Position numbers and translations under genes: made by a program
DNA from: Trebonia sp963767685
GTDB lineage: Bacteria; Actinomycetota; Actinomycetes; Streptosporangiales; Streptosporangiaceae
Assembly (NCBI GenBank): GCA_963767685.1
Contig: CAVYEZ010000013.1
Span: 62,001 to 126,000, forward strand
Length of the DNA stretch: 64,000 bases
Reading direction: 5' to 3'
Shown: positions 25,522 through 33,507 of the stretch, piece after piece
Numbering within the stretch: the first letter of the stretch is position 1
How the letters are laid out: the number at the start of each line of letters is the position of its first letter
Notes under the pieces: generated by a model
The model's input: only the letters and a program-made list of their open reading frames with translations
Database searches by the model: none
What the model was told of the DNA's origin: nothing

Positions 25522-25842
25522 TCAGTACCGCTGCGGTATGAGGACGGCGCAGCAGCCGATGGACACGACGATGGTGGCGACCAGGAACAGGAAGCCCGGC
25601 GTGTAGCTGCCCGTCGTCGACAGCATCCAGCCGACCAGGGCGGGGGCGCCCGCGCCAGCGAGGTTGGTCAGGGAGGAGAAGACGCCCCTCGAGCGCTCCG
25701 CCTCGTCGGTTGGCATCAGGCTGTGCCGCGGGCCCCAGTTGGCGACGATGCACCACGCGTTGCCCGCCAGCCCGAGGAACACCCAGACGCCGATGACCAG
25801 CGTGTTGGCCGGGTACAGGACGGCGCACGTCCCGACCGGCAT
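25522..25842 (-). pseudogene. C-terminal fragment of an MFS transporter
   Basis: 106 codons with three or four hydrophobic segments (TLVIGVWVFLGLAGNAWCIV, VGWMLSTTGSYTPGFLFLVA, TIVVSIGCCAVLI) and the internal loop MPTDEAERSRGVFSSLTNLAGAG, typical of the last helices of a major-facilitator protein. The rest of the gene is gone: at about 25832-25842 the sequence turns into another gene on the opposite strand. Non-functional remnant. Confidence 0.7.
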
Positions 25843-25963
25843 CCCGCTGGCGTACGAGCTCGACGCCTCGTTCGCGCCCGTCGCCCGCGGCGGCCGCTAC
25901 CTCGACCCGGAGGCGGCCGCCGTCGCGGCAGAGGCCGTGAAGAACCAGGGCCGACGAGAGTAA
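25832..25963 (+). pseudogene. C-terminal fragment of phosphoglycerate mutase (GpmA)
   Basis: The plus-strand frame to TAA 25961-25963 encodes VPTGIPLAYELDASF, GGRYLDPEAAAVAAEAVKNQ and GRRE, which is the characteristic C-terminus of 2,3-bisphosphoglycerate-dependent phosphoglycerate mutase. Only about 43 residues remain. It is joined head-on to the MFS fragment, so a deletion or rearrangement fused two gene ends. The hairpin downstream is probably the original gpmA terminator. Confidence 0.75.
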
Positions 25964-27378
25964 CCGCGCCTCCGTTCGGGTGAATGCCCGTGATTATCCC
26001 GAACGGAGGCGGGTGACTCCCGCAGCGCCCGCTGAACCCGGCGGGCGGCCCTGGGCGGCGCCCGGCCCTGCCAGCGACACCGCCGCGAGCGGCCGGCCGC
26101 CGACACAGCATCGGGCTCGAAGGACCGACTGCGCTCAGGCCTGATGCGATGGCTAAGCACCAGGACGCATGCGGTGGCCGCGATAAACACGAGCAGGGTG
26201 AGCACGTAGTAGTTGCCGACGATCAATTCCAGGCCGCGCCAGGTGAACTCGAGAGTCCCGTAGTTGCCCCGGTTCGGCGCGAGAAGCAGCCATCCGCGCG
26301 GCAGCAGCTCGGCCCTGGGGTCGTAGCCGCCCTGGTTGCCGATAGGCACGGGCCACCAGCCGAACAGGCCCACCACCAGCGCGGCACCGAGGATCCGGTA
26401 GCCGCGGCAGCGTGGCCCGTACACGGCCAGGACAAGTGCCGGCACCACGTAAACGTAGTGGTGCGACCAGCTGACCGGGGATATCAGCAGGCCGGTCGCG
26501 GCGCACGCAACCAGGCCGAGTAGCTCGTGGCCGCGTCGGCTCGCCAGGATCGAGGTGGCGAGCCCGGCGATGCCGACGACGACCGCCGCGACCAGCCAGT
26601 ACGCGTGCGCGCCGGGCCCTGCGTGAGTAAGGCGCAGCATGACCCCGTTAAGGGACTGGTTGTCCAGGTGAAAGTGCTTGCTCGGCTGGAAGAGCTGCCC
26701 GCCCCAGTAGACCGCGGAGGCGCGCGGCAGCAGTGCGAACCCAAGGCCTGCCGTGACCGCGAAAGTCAGTGCGCTGACCGCCGCGGCCTTTACTCGCCGC
26801 GTGAACAGCAGGTACGGAATGAAGATCAACGGCGTGAGCTTGATCCCCGCCGCCAGCCCGATCCCGATGCCCTTGCCCTTGACGCGGTCCGGCAGCGCCA
26901 GGTCGCCCACCACCAGGGTCAGCAGCACGAGGTTGATCTGCCCGAAGAACAGTGTCATCGCAACCGGTTCGAGCCACAGGCCCACCGCAGCGATCGCAAG
27001 CGCCGCCGCCGCCCTGGCCAGGCCGGCGGGCCGCCCGGCGAGTCCCAGGGAAAGGTACGCCCCCACCGGCAGCAGCCCGATCGTGAGCACCGCCAGCCCG
27101 ACCTGCCAGGTCACGAATGACGCACCGCTCCCCGCAGCGAACAGGAGCGCGGCGAACGGCGCGTAGGTAAACGACAGCTTCGCCGGACCGAGCCCCAGCG
27201 CGTAGAGCATCGCCGGGTGGTTCCGCACAGCAATACCGCCATCCCGGTAGACCGCCGTGTCGATCTGCGCCCAGTAGTACTGCGGGGACGCGTGGACGAG
27301 CAGGGCATAACCGGCCACGGCCAGCAGGAACAGGGCGGCCGAGGCCGTGAGCCAGGCGGCTGGCCGTATCCGAGTCAC
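25897..27378 (-). CDS. GT87 (DUF2029) membrane mannosyltransferase-like protein
   Basis: 493 aa with about ten hydrophobic helices. QIDTAVYRDGG in the first loop contains the conserved acidic residue of GT-C type, polyprenyl-phosphomannose-dependent enzymes. GIGLAAGIKLTPLIFIPYLL and ISPVSWSHHYVYVVP are strong GT87 signatures. It would add a sugar, probably mannose, to a lipid-linked glycan outside the membrane. The last 55 or so residues are Arg/Ser-rich, hydrophilic and run through a terminator hairpin into the antisense of the gpmA fragment, so the real C-terminus was probably lost or extended by rearrangement. Confidence 0.82.
   Translation of the reverse strand: MTRIRPAAWLTASAALFLLAVAGYALLVHASPQYYWAQIDTAVYRDGGIAVRNHPAMLYALGLGPAKLSFTYAPFAALLFAAGSGASFVTWQVGLAVLTIGLLPVGAYLSLGLAGRPAGLARAAAALAIAAVGLWLEPVAMTLFFGQINLVLLTLVVGDLALPDRVKGKGIGIGLAAGIKLTPLIFIPYLLFTRRVKAAAVSALTFAVTAGLGFALLPRASAVYWGGQLFQPSKHFHLDNQSLNGVMLRLTHAGPGAHAYWLVAAVVVGIAGLATSILASRRGHELLGLVACAATGLLISPVSWSHHYVYVVPALVLAVYGPRCRGYRILGAALVVGLFGWWPVPIGNQGGYDPRAELLPRGWLLLAPNRGNYGTLEFTWRGLELIVGNYYVLTLLVFIAATACVLVLSHRIRPERSRSFEPDAVSAAGRSRRCRWQGRAPPRAARRVQRALRESPASVRDNHGHSPERRRGYSRRPWFFTASAATAAASGSR
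25967..26011. terminator. Terminator hairpin, perfect 14-bp stem
   Basis: CGCCTCCGTTCGGG (25967-25980) pairs perfectly with CCCGAACGGAGGCG (25998-26011) across a 17-base loop. It begins three bases after the gpmA fragment's stop. On the minus strand it lies inside the extended 3' end of the GT87 gene, suggesting that GT87 once ended before it. Confidence 0.75.
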
Positions 27379-27390
27379 CGCGCCATCTCC

Positions 27391-28104
27391 TCAGCCGGGA
27401 ACCGTTCCAGTCATCTCCGGGTCGACAGGCACAGATCGGCCGCGGGACGCGGCAACGAGGAATGCGGTTCCGAAGAACAACTCGGTCCAGGAGAGATCAT
27501 CCAGCTCTTCCTGCATGGCTGCGCGAATCGCCTCCCACGGACGGCGCATGATCCACTCGTCTACGGAGGCGAAAGGCCGCACAATCGCGGTTCCGAGTTG
27601 CGCTAGCCACCCAGGCGTGTTGTCGGGAACCTTGAGATCCAGCACGACCCAGCGTCCGCCCGCGGAAAGGGCCGCGGCGCCGTGGGCGATGACCTTCGCG
27701 CACTCGGGGACCTGCGACAGCGCGTACGTAGACAGGATCGCGTCTACCTCGGTTGGGAAATCGAAGTCGGCCGCGTCGGCTTGCACGAGGCTGATATTGC
27801 TCCAGCCGTTCGTCGCTATCCGATTCTGGGCCTGGGCGAGCATCGCATCGGTCAGGTCGACACCGACGATCCGGCCGTCGGGACCGATCACCTCCTCAAT
27901 CAGCGGGAAGTTCAGACCCGTGCCGCATGCGATGTCGATCACGCTGTCGCCCGCGCCAAGGCCGAGCGCTTGTACGGCCAGGAGGCGTTGTGCCCGCTGG
28001 GGGTAGCCTGGCGCGGGATAGAACCGTGAGGTGATGTCGTAGTGCTTCGCCTTCTTACGGTATGTCTCGATCAGGTGCTCTCGCGTACGGTCGATCTGAC
28101 TCAC
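27391..28104 (-). CDS. Class I SAM-dependent methyltransferase
   Basis: 237 aa. SAM-binding motif I VIDIACGTGLNFPLIEEVIG, motif II IVGVDLTDAMLAQA and QADAADFDFP. It resembles UbiE/phospholipid-methyltransferase-type enzymes (SLVQADAADFDFPTEVDAIL), so a lipid or small lipophilic substrate is plausible. Start ATG 28104. It sits 12 bases upstream of the GT87 gene on the same strand, so it is probably in one transcript with it. Confidence 0.85.
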   Translation of the reverse strand: MSQIDRTREHLIETYRKKAKHYDITSRFYPAPGYPQRAQRLLAVQALGLGAGDSVIDIACGTGLNFPLIEEVIGPDGRIVGVDLTDAMLAQAQNRIATNGWSNISLVQADAADFDFPTEVDAILSTYALSQVPECAKVIAHGAAALSAGGRWVVLDLKVPDNTPGWLAQLGTAIVRPFASVDEWIMRRPWEAIRAAMQEELDDLSWTELFFGTAFLVAASRGRSVPVDPEMTGTVPG

Positions 28105-28153
28105 AATGTGCTCCTCGATCTCGGCAGCGTCACGGTGGAATCGCGCGCCCCGT

Positions 28154-28621
28154 CTAGGACTCCGCGCCTCCCCGCGCAGCGGACTCGACCGCAGCCTTGA
28201 TCGCCGCCATCTCGCGATCGCTTACGCGCTGAACTCTGCCTTTGAGAATGCGGCCGGGGATCGCGCGCATGATGCCTGCGAGATCGACCTCAATCCACAT
28301 CATGGCGCCGGTCTGCCTGTCGTCCGCCAGTTGGAACTCCATTCCCCAGCGCGCCGCGGAAGTGCCCATTGGCCCGGCGAACGCCACGGAGCGAGGCGCC
28401 TCGACAGCGGTCACCTCCTGGCTCCGGCCGCGAGTCAATCCGAGTATCCCCTTCGCCCGCTGATCCAGCCGCGAGCCAGGCTGAAGCGGGCCTCCCCCGC
28501 GAACCCGGCATTCGAGAACCGTCGGCGCCCACTCCGGCCAGCGTCCGACGTCACAGACATACGCCCACACCTCAGGCACACTGCTGGCGACTGTTATGCG
28601 GCTCTCGGTTCTGAATGTCAT
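28154..28621 (-). CDS. SRPBCC-family (START-like) protein
   Basis: 155 aa single domain with the SRPBCC fold: ITVASSVPEVWAYVCDVGRW at the start, then WAPTVLECRVRGGGP and EFQLADDRQTGAMMWIEVDL. Such proteins bind lipids or act as aromatase/cyclases. The start overlaps the stop of the upstream GT4 gene by 4 bases, so they are translationally coupled. Specific ligand unknown. Confidence 0.82.
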   Translation of the reverse strand: MTFRTESRITVASSVPEVWAYVCDVGRWPEWAPTVLECRVRGGGPLQPGSRLDQRAKGILGLTRGRSQEVTAVEAPRSVAFAGPMGTSAARWGMEFQLADDRQTGAMMWIEVDLAGIMRAIPGRILKGRVQRVSDREMAAIKAAVESAARGGAES

Positions 28622-29760
28622 CGGAGGTCTCCATGGAGGTTGCTGACTCCGGGCGGCACAGGCTTACCGCGCCCGGAGGCGGTCAGTGCGTTAGCTATCT
28701 CCTGCGTGGTCTGTTCCCAACCAGGCAGGGTCGACCGCCGCTGTCGTACGGCGGCCCGTAGCCGGTGTCGGTGGCGCTCGTCGCCCAGCCAGTCGGCGAG
28801 CGCGGCGGCGAGGGCAGCCGGATCGCTGGGAGGGATCAGCTGGCCGGGACGGGTGCCATCGGCGGTGGAGCCGAGCGCTTCTGGCAGCCCGCCGACGGCC
28901 GCAGCTATGACGGGCAGGCCGTGGGCGAGCGCTTCGGTGACGGTCATGCCGTAGGTCTCCGAGCGGGACGGCGCGACGAGCAGGTCGGCGGTGGTATACG
29001 CGTGGCTGAGCGCCGCGCCGGTCAAGACGCCGCTGAGCCGGATGCGATGGTCCCAGCCGAGACGCGTGATACGGGTCTGCAGGTGTTGGACGAAATCCGG
29101 GTCGCGGTCGAGCGATCCGGCCAGCACGCAGTGCCAGTCCCGGTCAGCGAGGTCGGCGAGCGCCTCGACGAGGAGGTCCTGCCCCTTGTGGCGACTGAGG
29201 ACTCCGACGCAGATCAGGTGGCCGCGGACGGGCCGGGCCGGGGCCGCGACCCGGTCGGCGCCCGGCCGGGCGACGTGCACCCGGCGGGCCGGGATCGGGT
29301 ACCGCGTCAGGACCTGCCGCCGGGTCCATTCGCTGGTGACGATCACGCCTGCGGCCGCGCGGAGCACGGACCGTTCAGAGCGCTCCGCACCGGCATCGTG
29401 GCGTGTATCGACGGCGGTGGCCAGTGGCATGTGCAGCAGCACTACCATTCGTATCCGCCCGGTGTGTGGCAGCAGCTGCGCGGCGGTCGGCGAGGCGATG
29501 AGCCCGTCGATCAGGACGGTCTCACCATCGGGGATGGCGGAAACGATGCGGGCCAGGTCGGCGCGGGCGCCCGAACCGGGTACCGGCCACGCCGCGGCAA
29601 CGGTCGCGACCAGCACGTCCCAGCCGGCCTCGGCCAGTCCGGCGCAGGCCCGCCGGTCATAGATGTTGCCACCGGTAGGCTGGCCGGGGTCGTCGAATCC
29701 CTCGGGGACTATGACGTGGACCGCACGCGTTGTCCTGGTCCTCCACAGCGCCTGCCGCAC
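28618..29760 (-). CDS. GT4-family glycosyltransferase
   Basis: 380 aa GT-B enzyme. The C-terminal donor domain shows HLICVGVLSRHKGQDLLVEA and the EX7E motif as PSRSETYGMTVTEALAHGLP. The acceptor half is less distinct. In this family retaining transfer from GDP- or UDP-sugars is usual; the acceptor is probably the lipid or head group built by the neighbouring genes. First gene of a minus-strand run GT4-SRPBCC-methyltransferase-GT87. Confidence 0.88.
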   Translation of the reverse strand: MRQALWRTRTTRAVHVIVPEGFDDPGQPTGGNIYDRRACAGLAEAGWDVLVATVAAAWPVPGSGARADLARIVSAIPDGETVLIDGLIASPTAAQLLPHTGRIRMVVLLHMPLATAVDTRHDAGAERSERSVLRAAAGVIVTSEWTRRQVLTRYPIPARRVHVARPGADRVAAPARPVRGHLICVGVLSRHKGQDLLVEALADLADRDWHCVLAGSLDRDPDFVQHLQTRITRLGWDHRIRLSGVLTGAALSHAYTTADLLVAPSRSETYGMTVTEALAHGLPVIAAAVGGLPEALGSTADGTRPGQLIPPSDPAALAAALADWLGDERHRHRLRAAVRQRRSTLPGWEQTTQEIANALTASGRGKPVPPGVSNLHGDLR

Positions 29761-29960
29761 CGAGCCTGCCTCCTCTTTGCGGTTCGAGCTGAATCACACC
29801 GCTGCCAATCCGTCGCACCTGTCATTGCGTACTACGCGGAAACGGGGGGGCACGGATTGATCCGAGACGATTCCGCTCGACCGGGCGCGGCGCGGGCAGG
29901 AAGGTGGTTCTGCCGGACCAGGGTGTCACCCGCCGTTCCGGACACTGTACGGGATGTGAC

Positions 29961-30722
29961 GTGAGACAGGATCAACGAACACCATTGCTGACGGCGCTGG
30001 GGCGGGCACAGGCGACCGCCTACCCCGCGGGCGAGTATGTGGGCCAAGAGAGCTTCATGCGGGCAGCCGAGATCCGGAGGCTGGCTCGCCAGGCCCGGGT
30101 CGGCCCGGGTGTGCCGCTGCTCGACCTGTGCTGCGGAGTGGCCGGCCCCGGCCGGATGATCACGGCGGAGTCGGGCTGCCGCTACCTGGGTGTCGATCAG
30201 TCCGCCAGTGCACTGGCCGCCGCCCGGCAGCTGGCCGGGGAGCTTCCCTGCCGCTTCGAGCGGGCTCATCTCCCGCCTCTGCCCGAGGGCCGCTTCGAGG
30301 TAGTGCTCCTGCTGGAGACGATGCTGGCCTTCCCCGACAAGGAGGCCCTGGCGGGGGAGGTCGCGCGCACGCTGGAGCCGGGCGGGCGGTTCGCTTTCAC
30401 GGTCGAGGAAGGCCGGCCGCTCACCCGGCAGGAGCAGTCCCGGATGCCCGCCGCCGATACGGTCTGGCCCGTCGAGCTGGCGAAATTGACGGACGTGCTG
30501 CGCAACGCGGGGCTGGCCGTGACCTGGCAGCAGGAGTGCAGCTCCGCACACCACGCGGTGGCGGCCGCGCTGCTCCGGTGTTACCGGGCTGATTCAGCTC
30601 AGATCGCCGGCCAGATCGGGGAGCAGGCCACCGCCGAGCTGATCACGGCCCATCAGCTGTGGAAAGACTGGCTCGGCGCCGGGCGGGTGCGCAAGTTCGC
30701 GATGGTGGCCGAGAAGCAATGA
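29961..30722 (+). CDS. Class I SAM-dependent methyltransferase (first of a coupled pair)
   Basis: About 253 aa from GTG 29961 (VRQDQRTPLL); upstream in-frame starts run into sequence without coding character. Motif I reads PLLDLCCGVAGPGRMI, then CRYLGVDQSASALAAAR, and the motif-III region LPEGRFEVVLLLETMLAFPD. It resembles tocopherol/phosphoethanolamine methyltransferases in layout. The stop overlaps the next methyltransferase start (ATGA). Divergent from the GT4 gene, so the 200-base gap holds both promoters. Confidence 0.82.
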   Translation: MRQDQRTPLLTALGRAQATAYPAGEYVGQESFMRAAEIRRLARQARVGPGVPLLDLCCGVAGPGRMITAESGCRYLGVDQSASALAAARQLAGELPCRFERAHLPPLPEGRFEVVLLLETMLAFPDKEALAGEVARTLEPGGRFAFTVEEGRPLTRQEQSRMPAADTVWPVELAKLTDVLRNAGLAVTWQQECSSAHHAVAAALLRCYRADSAQIAGQIGEQATAELITAHQLWKDWLGAGRVRKFAMVAEKQ

Positions 30723-31633
30723 CGAGCTCCGATGAAGCCTCGATGACCTCCGGCTATGCCCGCTACCTGGCCGCGAAGGCGACCGTGGACGACCGGGCAC
30801 TCAACGGGCATGTGCTAGCCGAGTTTCGCCGTCTCATGCCCGCGGGTGCGCCGCGGGTGCTGGAGGTCGGCGCCGGGCTGGGGACGATGGTGGCCCGTCT
30901 GATGGACTGGGGCGTGATCGGCGCCGGCGAGTACATCCTGCTGGATACGGATCGGCCGCTGCTGGATCATTCGCGCCGGCGGCTGCGCGACTGGGCGGCC
31001 GCGCGGGGCCTGCGCAGCGACCTGCTGCCGGATGGGCTGCAGGTCGGTGATCTGCGGGTGCGCCTAGTGCATGCCGAGCTTGGCAGCTACCTGGAGACCG
31101 ATCACGGGGCGCTGGCCGATGTGCTGATCGCCAACGCTGTGCTGGACCTAGTGGACGTGCCGGCCATCCTGCCCGGACTGTTGCGGTTGCTGGTCCCCGG
31201 CGGCGTCTACTGGTTCACGATCAATTACGACGGGATGAGCATCTTCGAGCCCGGCCACCCCCGCGACGACCAGGTCATGCAGGCCTACCACCGCGACATG
31301 GACGAGCGCGTCCGCTACGGCCGGCCGGCCGGTGAAAGCCGAACGGGCCGCCACCTGTTCCGCCATTTGCGGGCTGCGGGGGCGCCCGCGCTGGCGGCAG
31401 GCTCGTCGGACTGGGTCGTAAGCGCCGGCCCGGAGGGGAACTACCCGGGCGATGAGGCTGACTTCCTGCGCAGCATCCTGAGCACGATCCAGGACGCGTT
31501 GCGGAGCCGCCAGGACTGGGTGGACCCGGCGCAGCTGGCCGACTGGCTGGCCGTGCGGAGGAGGCAACTGGCTGCGGGCGAGCTGGTCTACATCGCCCAC
31601 CAGCTTGATTTCGCGGGCCGGTCGCCCGGCTAG
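30719..31633 (+). CDS. Class I SAM-dependent methyltransferase (second of a coupled pair)
   Basis: 304 aa, ATG overlapping the upstream stop. SAM motif VLEVGAGLGTMVARLMDWG and the acidic ILLDTDRPLLDHSRRRLRDW. The C-terminal half (FTINYDGMSIFEPGHPRDDQ) is longer than a minimal methyltransferase. I recall similar proteins beside GTP cyclohydrolase II paralogues in Streptomyces, but did not verify this. Ends 19 bases from the convergent ribA stop. Confidence 0.8.
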   Translation: MTSSDEASMTSGYARYLAAKATVDDRALNGHVLAEFRRLMPAGAPRVLEVGAGLGTMVARLMDWGVIGAGEYILLDTDRPLLDHSRRRLRDWAAARGLRSDLLPDGLQVGDLRVRLVHAELGSYLETDHGALADVLIANAVLDLVDVPAILPGLLRLLVPGGVYWFTINYDGMSIFEPGHPRDDQVMQAYHRDMDERVRYGRPAGESRTGRHLFRHLRAAGAPALAAGSSDWVVSAGPEGNYPGDEADFLRSILSTIQDALRSRQDWVDPAQLADWLAVRRRQLAAGELVYIAHQLDFAGRSPG

Positions 31634-31652
31634 CACCCACGGTGCCGCACAA

Positions 31653-32354
31653 TCAATCCGCGGTGCCGAGGTGCGCCGGACCGGTGTGCAGGTGCGGTTC
31701 GGCCTCGCGTTCAAGACCGGCCGTGCGTTCAAGACTCCGGGACAGCAGATCATGCCCTCCGCGCCGGGCCTTGGCGGTCAGGTAGGCGGCGTTGGTCTCG
31801 TTGAGGTGCAGGGCGGTGGGAACCTGCTTGGCAATCGTGATGCCCAGGCGGGCCAGCTGAGCGGCCTTGTCCGGGTTGTTGCTCAGCAGCGCGATGCGGC
31901 TGGCACCGAGCGCGTGCAGCATCTGGGCCGCGCTGGTGTAGTCGCGTTCGTCGGCCCCGTGGCCGAGCGCGAGATTCGCGTCGTACGTGTCCAGGCCACC
32001 ATCTTGCAGCGCGTAGGCGTCGAGTTTCTCGTACAGCCCGATGCCGCGTCCCTCCTGGCGCAGGTACAGCACGTACCCGCCGCGTTTGGTGATCCGCTCG
32101 ACTGCTTCGCGCAGTTGCGGGCCGCAGTCGCATCGCTGGCTGCCGAACACGTCGCCGGTGAGGCATTCACTGTGCAGGCGCACCAGCGGTAGCCGGGCCG
32201 TGGCGGGCCGGCCGAATTCGAGGGCCACGTGCTGCTGCGCGTCGGCCAGGCCGGTGAAGGTGACGACCGTGGCCGCGGTTGAATAGCCGTCGGCAAAACG
32301 CAGCGGGATGCGAATACGCCGCCGGATCGCTGCCGCCTGGACGGCCCCGGTCAC
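31653..32354 (-). CDS. ribA: GTP cyclohydrolase II (RibA-like)
   Basis: 233 aa single-domain enzyme without the RibB half. Zinc-site motif HSECLTGDVFGSQRCDCGPQ, catalytic LYLRQEGRGIGLYEKLDAYA, and SNNPDKAAQLARLGI are all present. It opens the imidazole ring of GTP to make a pyrimidine nucleotide. The GTG start overlaps the UPF0104 stop (GTGA). It lacks riboflavin genes around it, so it is likely a secondary-metabolism paralogue supplying a GTP-derived precursor to this cluster, perhaps a formylated intermediate as reported for one Streptomyces paralogue. Confidence 0.92.
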   Translation of the reverse strand: MTGAVQAAAIRRRIRIPLRFADGYSTAATVVTFTGLADAQQHVALEFGRPATARLPLVRLHSECLTGDVFGSQRCDCGPQLREAVERITKRGGYVLYLRQEGRGIGLYEKLDAYALQDGGLDTYDANLALGHGADERDYTSAAQMLHALGASRIALLSNNPDKAAQLARLGITIAKQVPTALHLNETNAAYLTAKARRGGHDLLSRSLERTAGLEREAEPHLHTGPAHLGTAD

Positions 32355-33397
32355 GGGACGAGCCGTTCGGCCTCGCGCCAGGCCGGGCGCCTCATCGGCG
32401 GTGCCGGATCGGGTCCTGTCGACTCGCCCCGGTGTTCCCGGCCGCGACGGCGGCGAACGGCGTCCTTCAGCAGCAGGCCCGCGCCCGGGGTGACCGCGGC
32501 CAGCATGAGCACCGCATAGAGGGTGGAGACAGTGACCCCGTTGGCCGCGCCGAGCCCGGCTGCGGCGAAGGCCCAGGCGGCGGCCCCCTCCCGCGGCCCC
32601 CATCCGCCGATGCTCAAGGGGATCCCGGCGGCGATCTGGATGACCATCAGCAGCGCGATCAGTTCGCCCAGGGGCGCGGCGGAGCCGGCGATCCGGGCCG
32701 CGATGACGAACGTCGCCGTGTGCCCGGCGACGACCAGCACCGAGGCCAGCGTGAGCCGGGGCCACACGCCCCCGACCAGCAGGCCACGACGCAGGTCAGC
32801 GGCAATGGCCCGGGCGGCGCGGGCCGGCCGCGACCGGCCGAGACGAGCGGCGACACTCACGACCAGTACAGCACACCCGACTACGACCGCGATGCCGGCC
32901 AGAACGTAGGGCAGCGCGGGCCGGACCGGCGAGGGCAGGGTCAGCAGCACGACGGCGGTCACCACGGCCTGGATGACCTGACCGCACAGCCGTTCCCACC
33001 CCACCGCGCGCACCCCCAGCGCGACGTCTCCGCCGCGCCGGCCTTGCGTCACCGCCCGGTGCACGTCGCCGAGAATCCCGCCGGGGAGCACAGAGTTGAG
33101 GAACAGGGAACGGTAGTAGGCACCCGTCGCGCGGGGCAGGCTGAGGTCGGTGCCGAGCGCCCGGGCCACGACCCGCCACCGCCAGGCTGAACACACCGTG
33201 GTCAGGGCAGTGAGCGTGAGTGCGGCCACGACCCCCTGCCAGGTGACCGCGCGCAGCCCGTCCTCGAACGGGGCCGCGCCCAACTCCCGCCCAAGAAACC
33301 ACAGCACGGTGACGCCAGCGACCAGGCGCAGCAACGACGGGCCGAAACGACGGACGGCCGGACCGATCCGGGCCGGAACCGAGTACAAGGACGTCAC
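32351..33397 (-). CDS. UPF0104 / lysylphosphatidylglycerol-synthase-like membrane protein
   Basis: About 348 aa with seven or eight hydrophobic helices. SLFLNSVLPGGILGDVHRAV and SIGGWGPREGAAAWAF are the UPF0104 (AglD/MprF-like) signature motifs. Such proteins act as flippases or integral membrane lipid transferases. I chose GTG 33397: the longer start at 33529 overlaps the divergent neighbour. A TATAAC hexamer sits five bases before this GTG, so the mRNA may be leaderless. Coupled to ribA downstream. Confidence 0.8.
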   Translation of the reverse strand: MTSLYSVPARIGPAVRRFGPSLLRLVAGVTVLWFLGRELGAAPFEDGLRAVTWQGVVAALTLTALTTVCSAWRWRVVARALGTDLSLPRATGAYYRSLFLNSVLPGGILGDVHRAVTQGRRGGDVALGVRAVGWERLCGQVIQAVVTAVVLLTLPSPVRPALPYVLAGIAVVVGCAVLVVSVAARLGRSRPARAARAIAADLRRGLLVGGVWPRLTLASVLVVAGHTATFVIAARIAGSAAPLGELIALLMVIQIAAGIPLSIGGWGPREGAAAWAFAAAGLGAANGVTVSTLYAVLMLAAVTPGAGLLLKDAVRRRRGREHRGESTGPDPAPPMRRPAWREAERLVP

Positions 33398-33507
33398 ACT
33401 TGTTATACGGGCCACTTTAGCTAAAAGACTGACCGTACGGCCGCGGGGCAAACCAAAAGTGAACCCGGATACGTAATACGGGTGGGCCGTCGTCCCCACC
33501 AGGGGAG

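Noticed and set aside
32279..33190. Plus-strand frame of 303 codons over the ribA/UPF0104 region
   Set aside because: Shadow of two recognised minus-strand genes; no domain.
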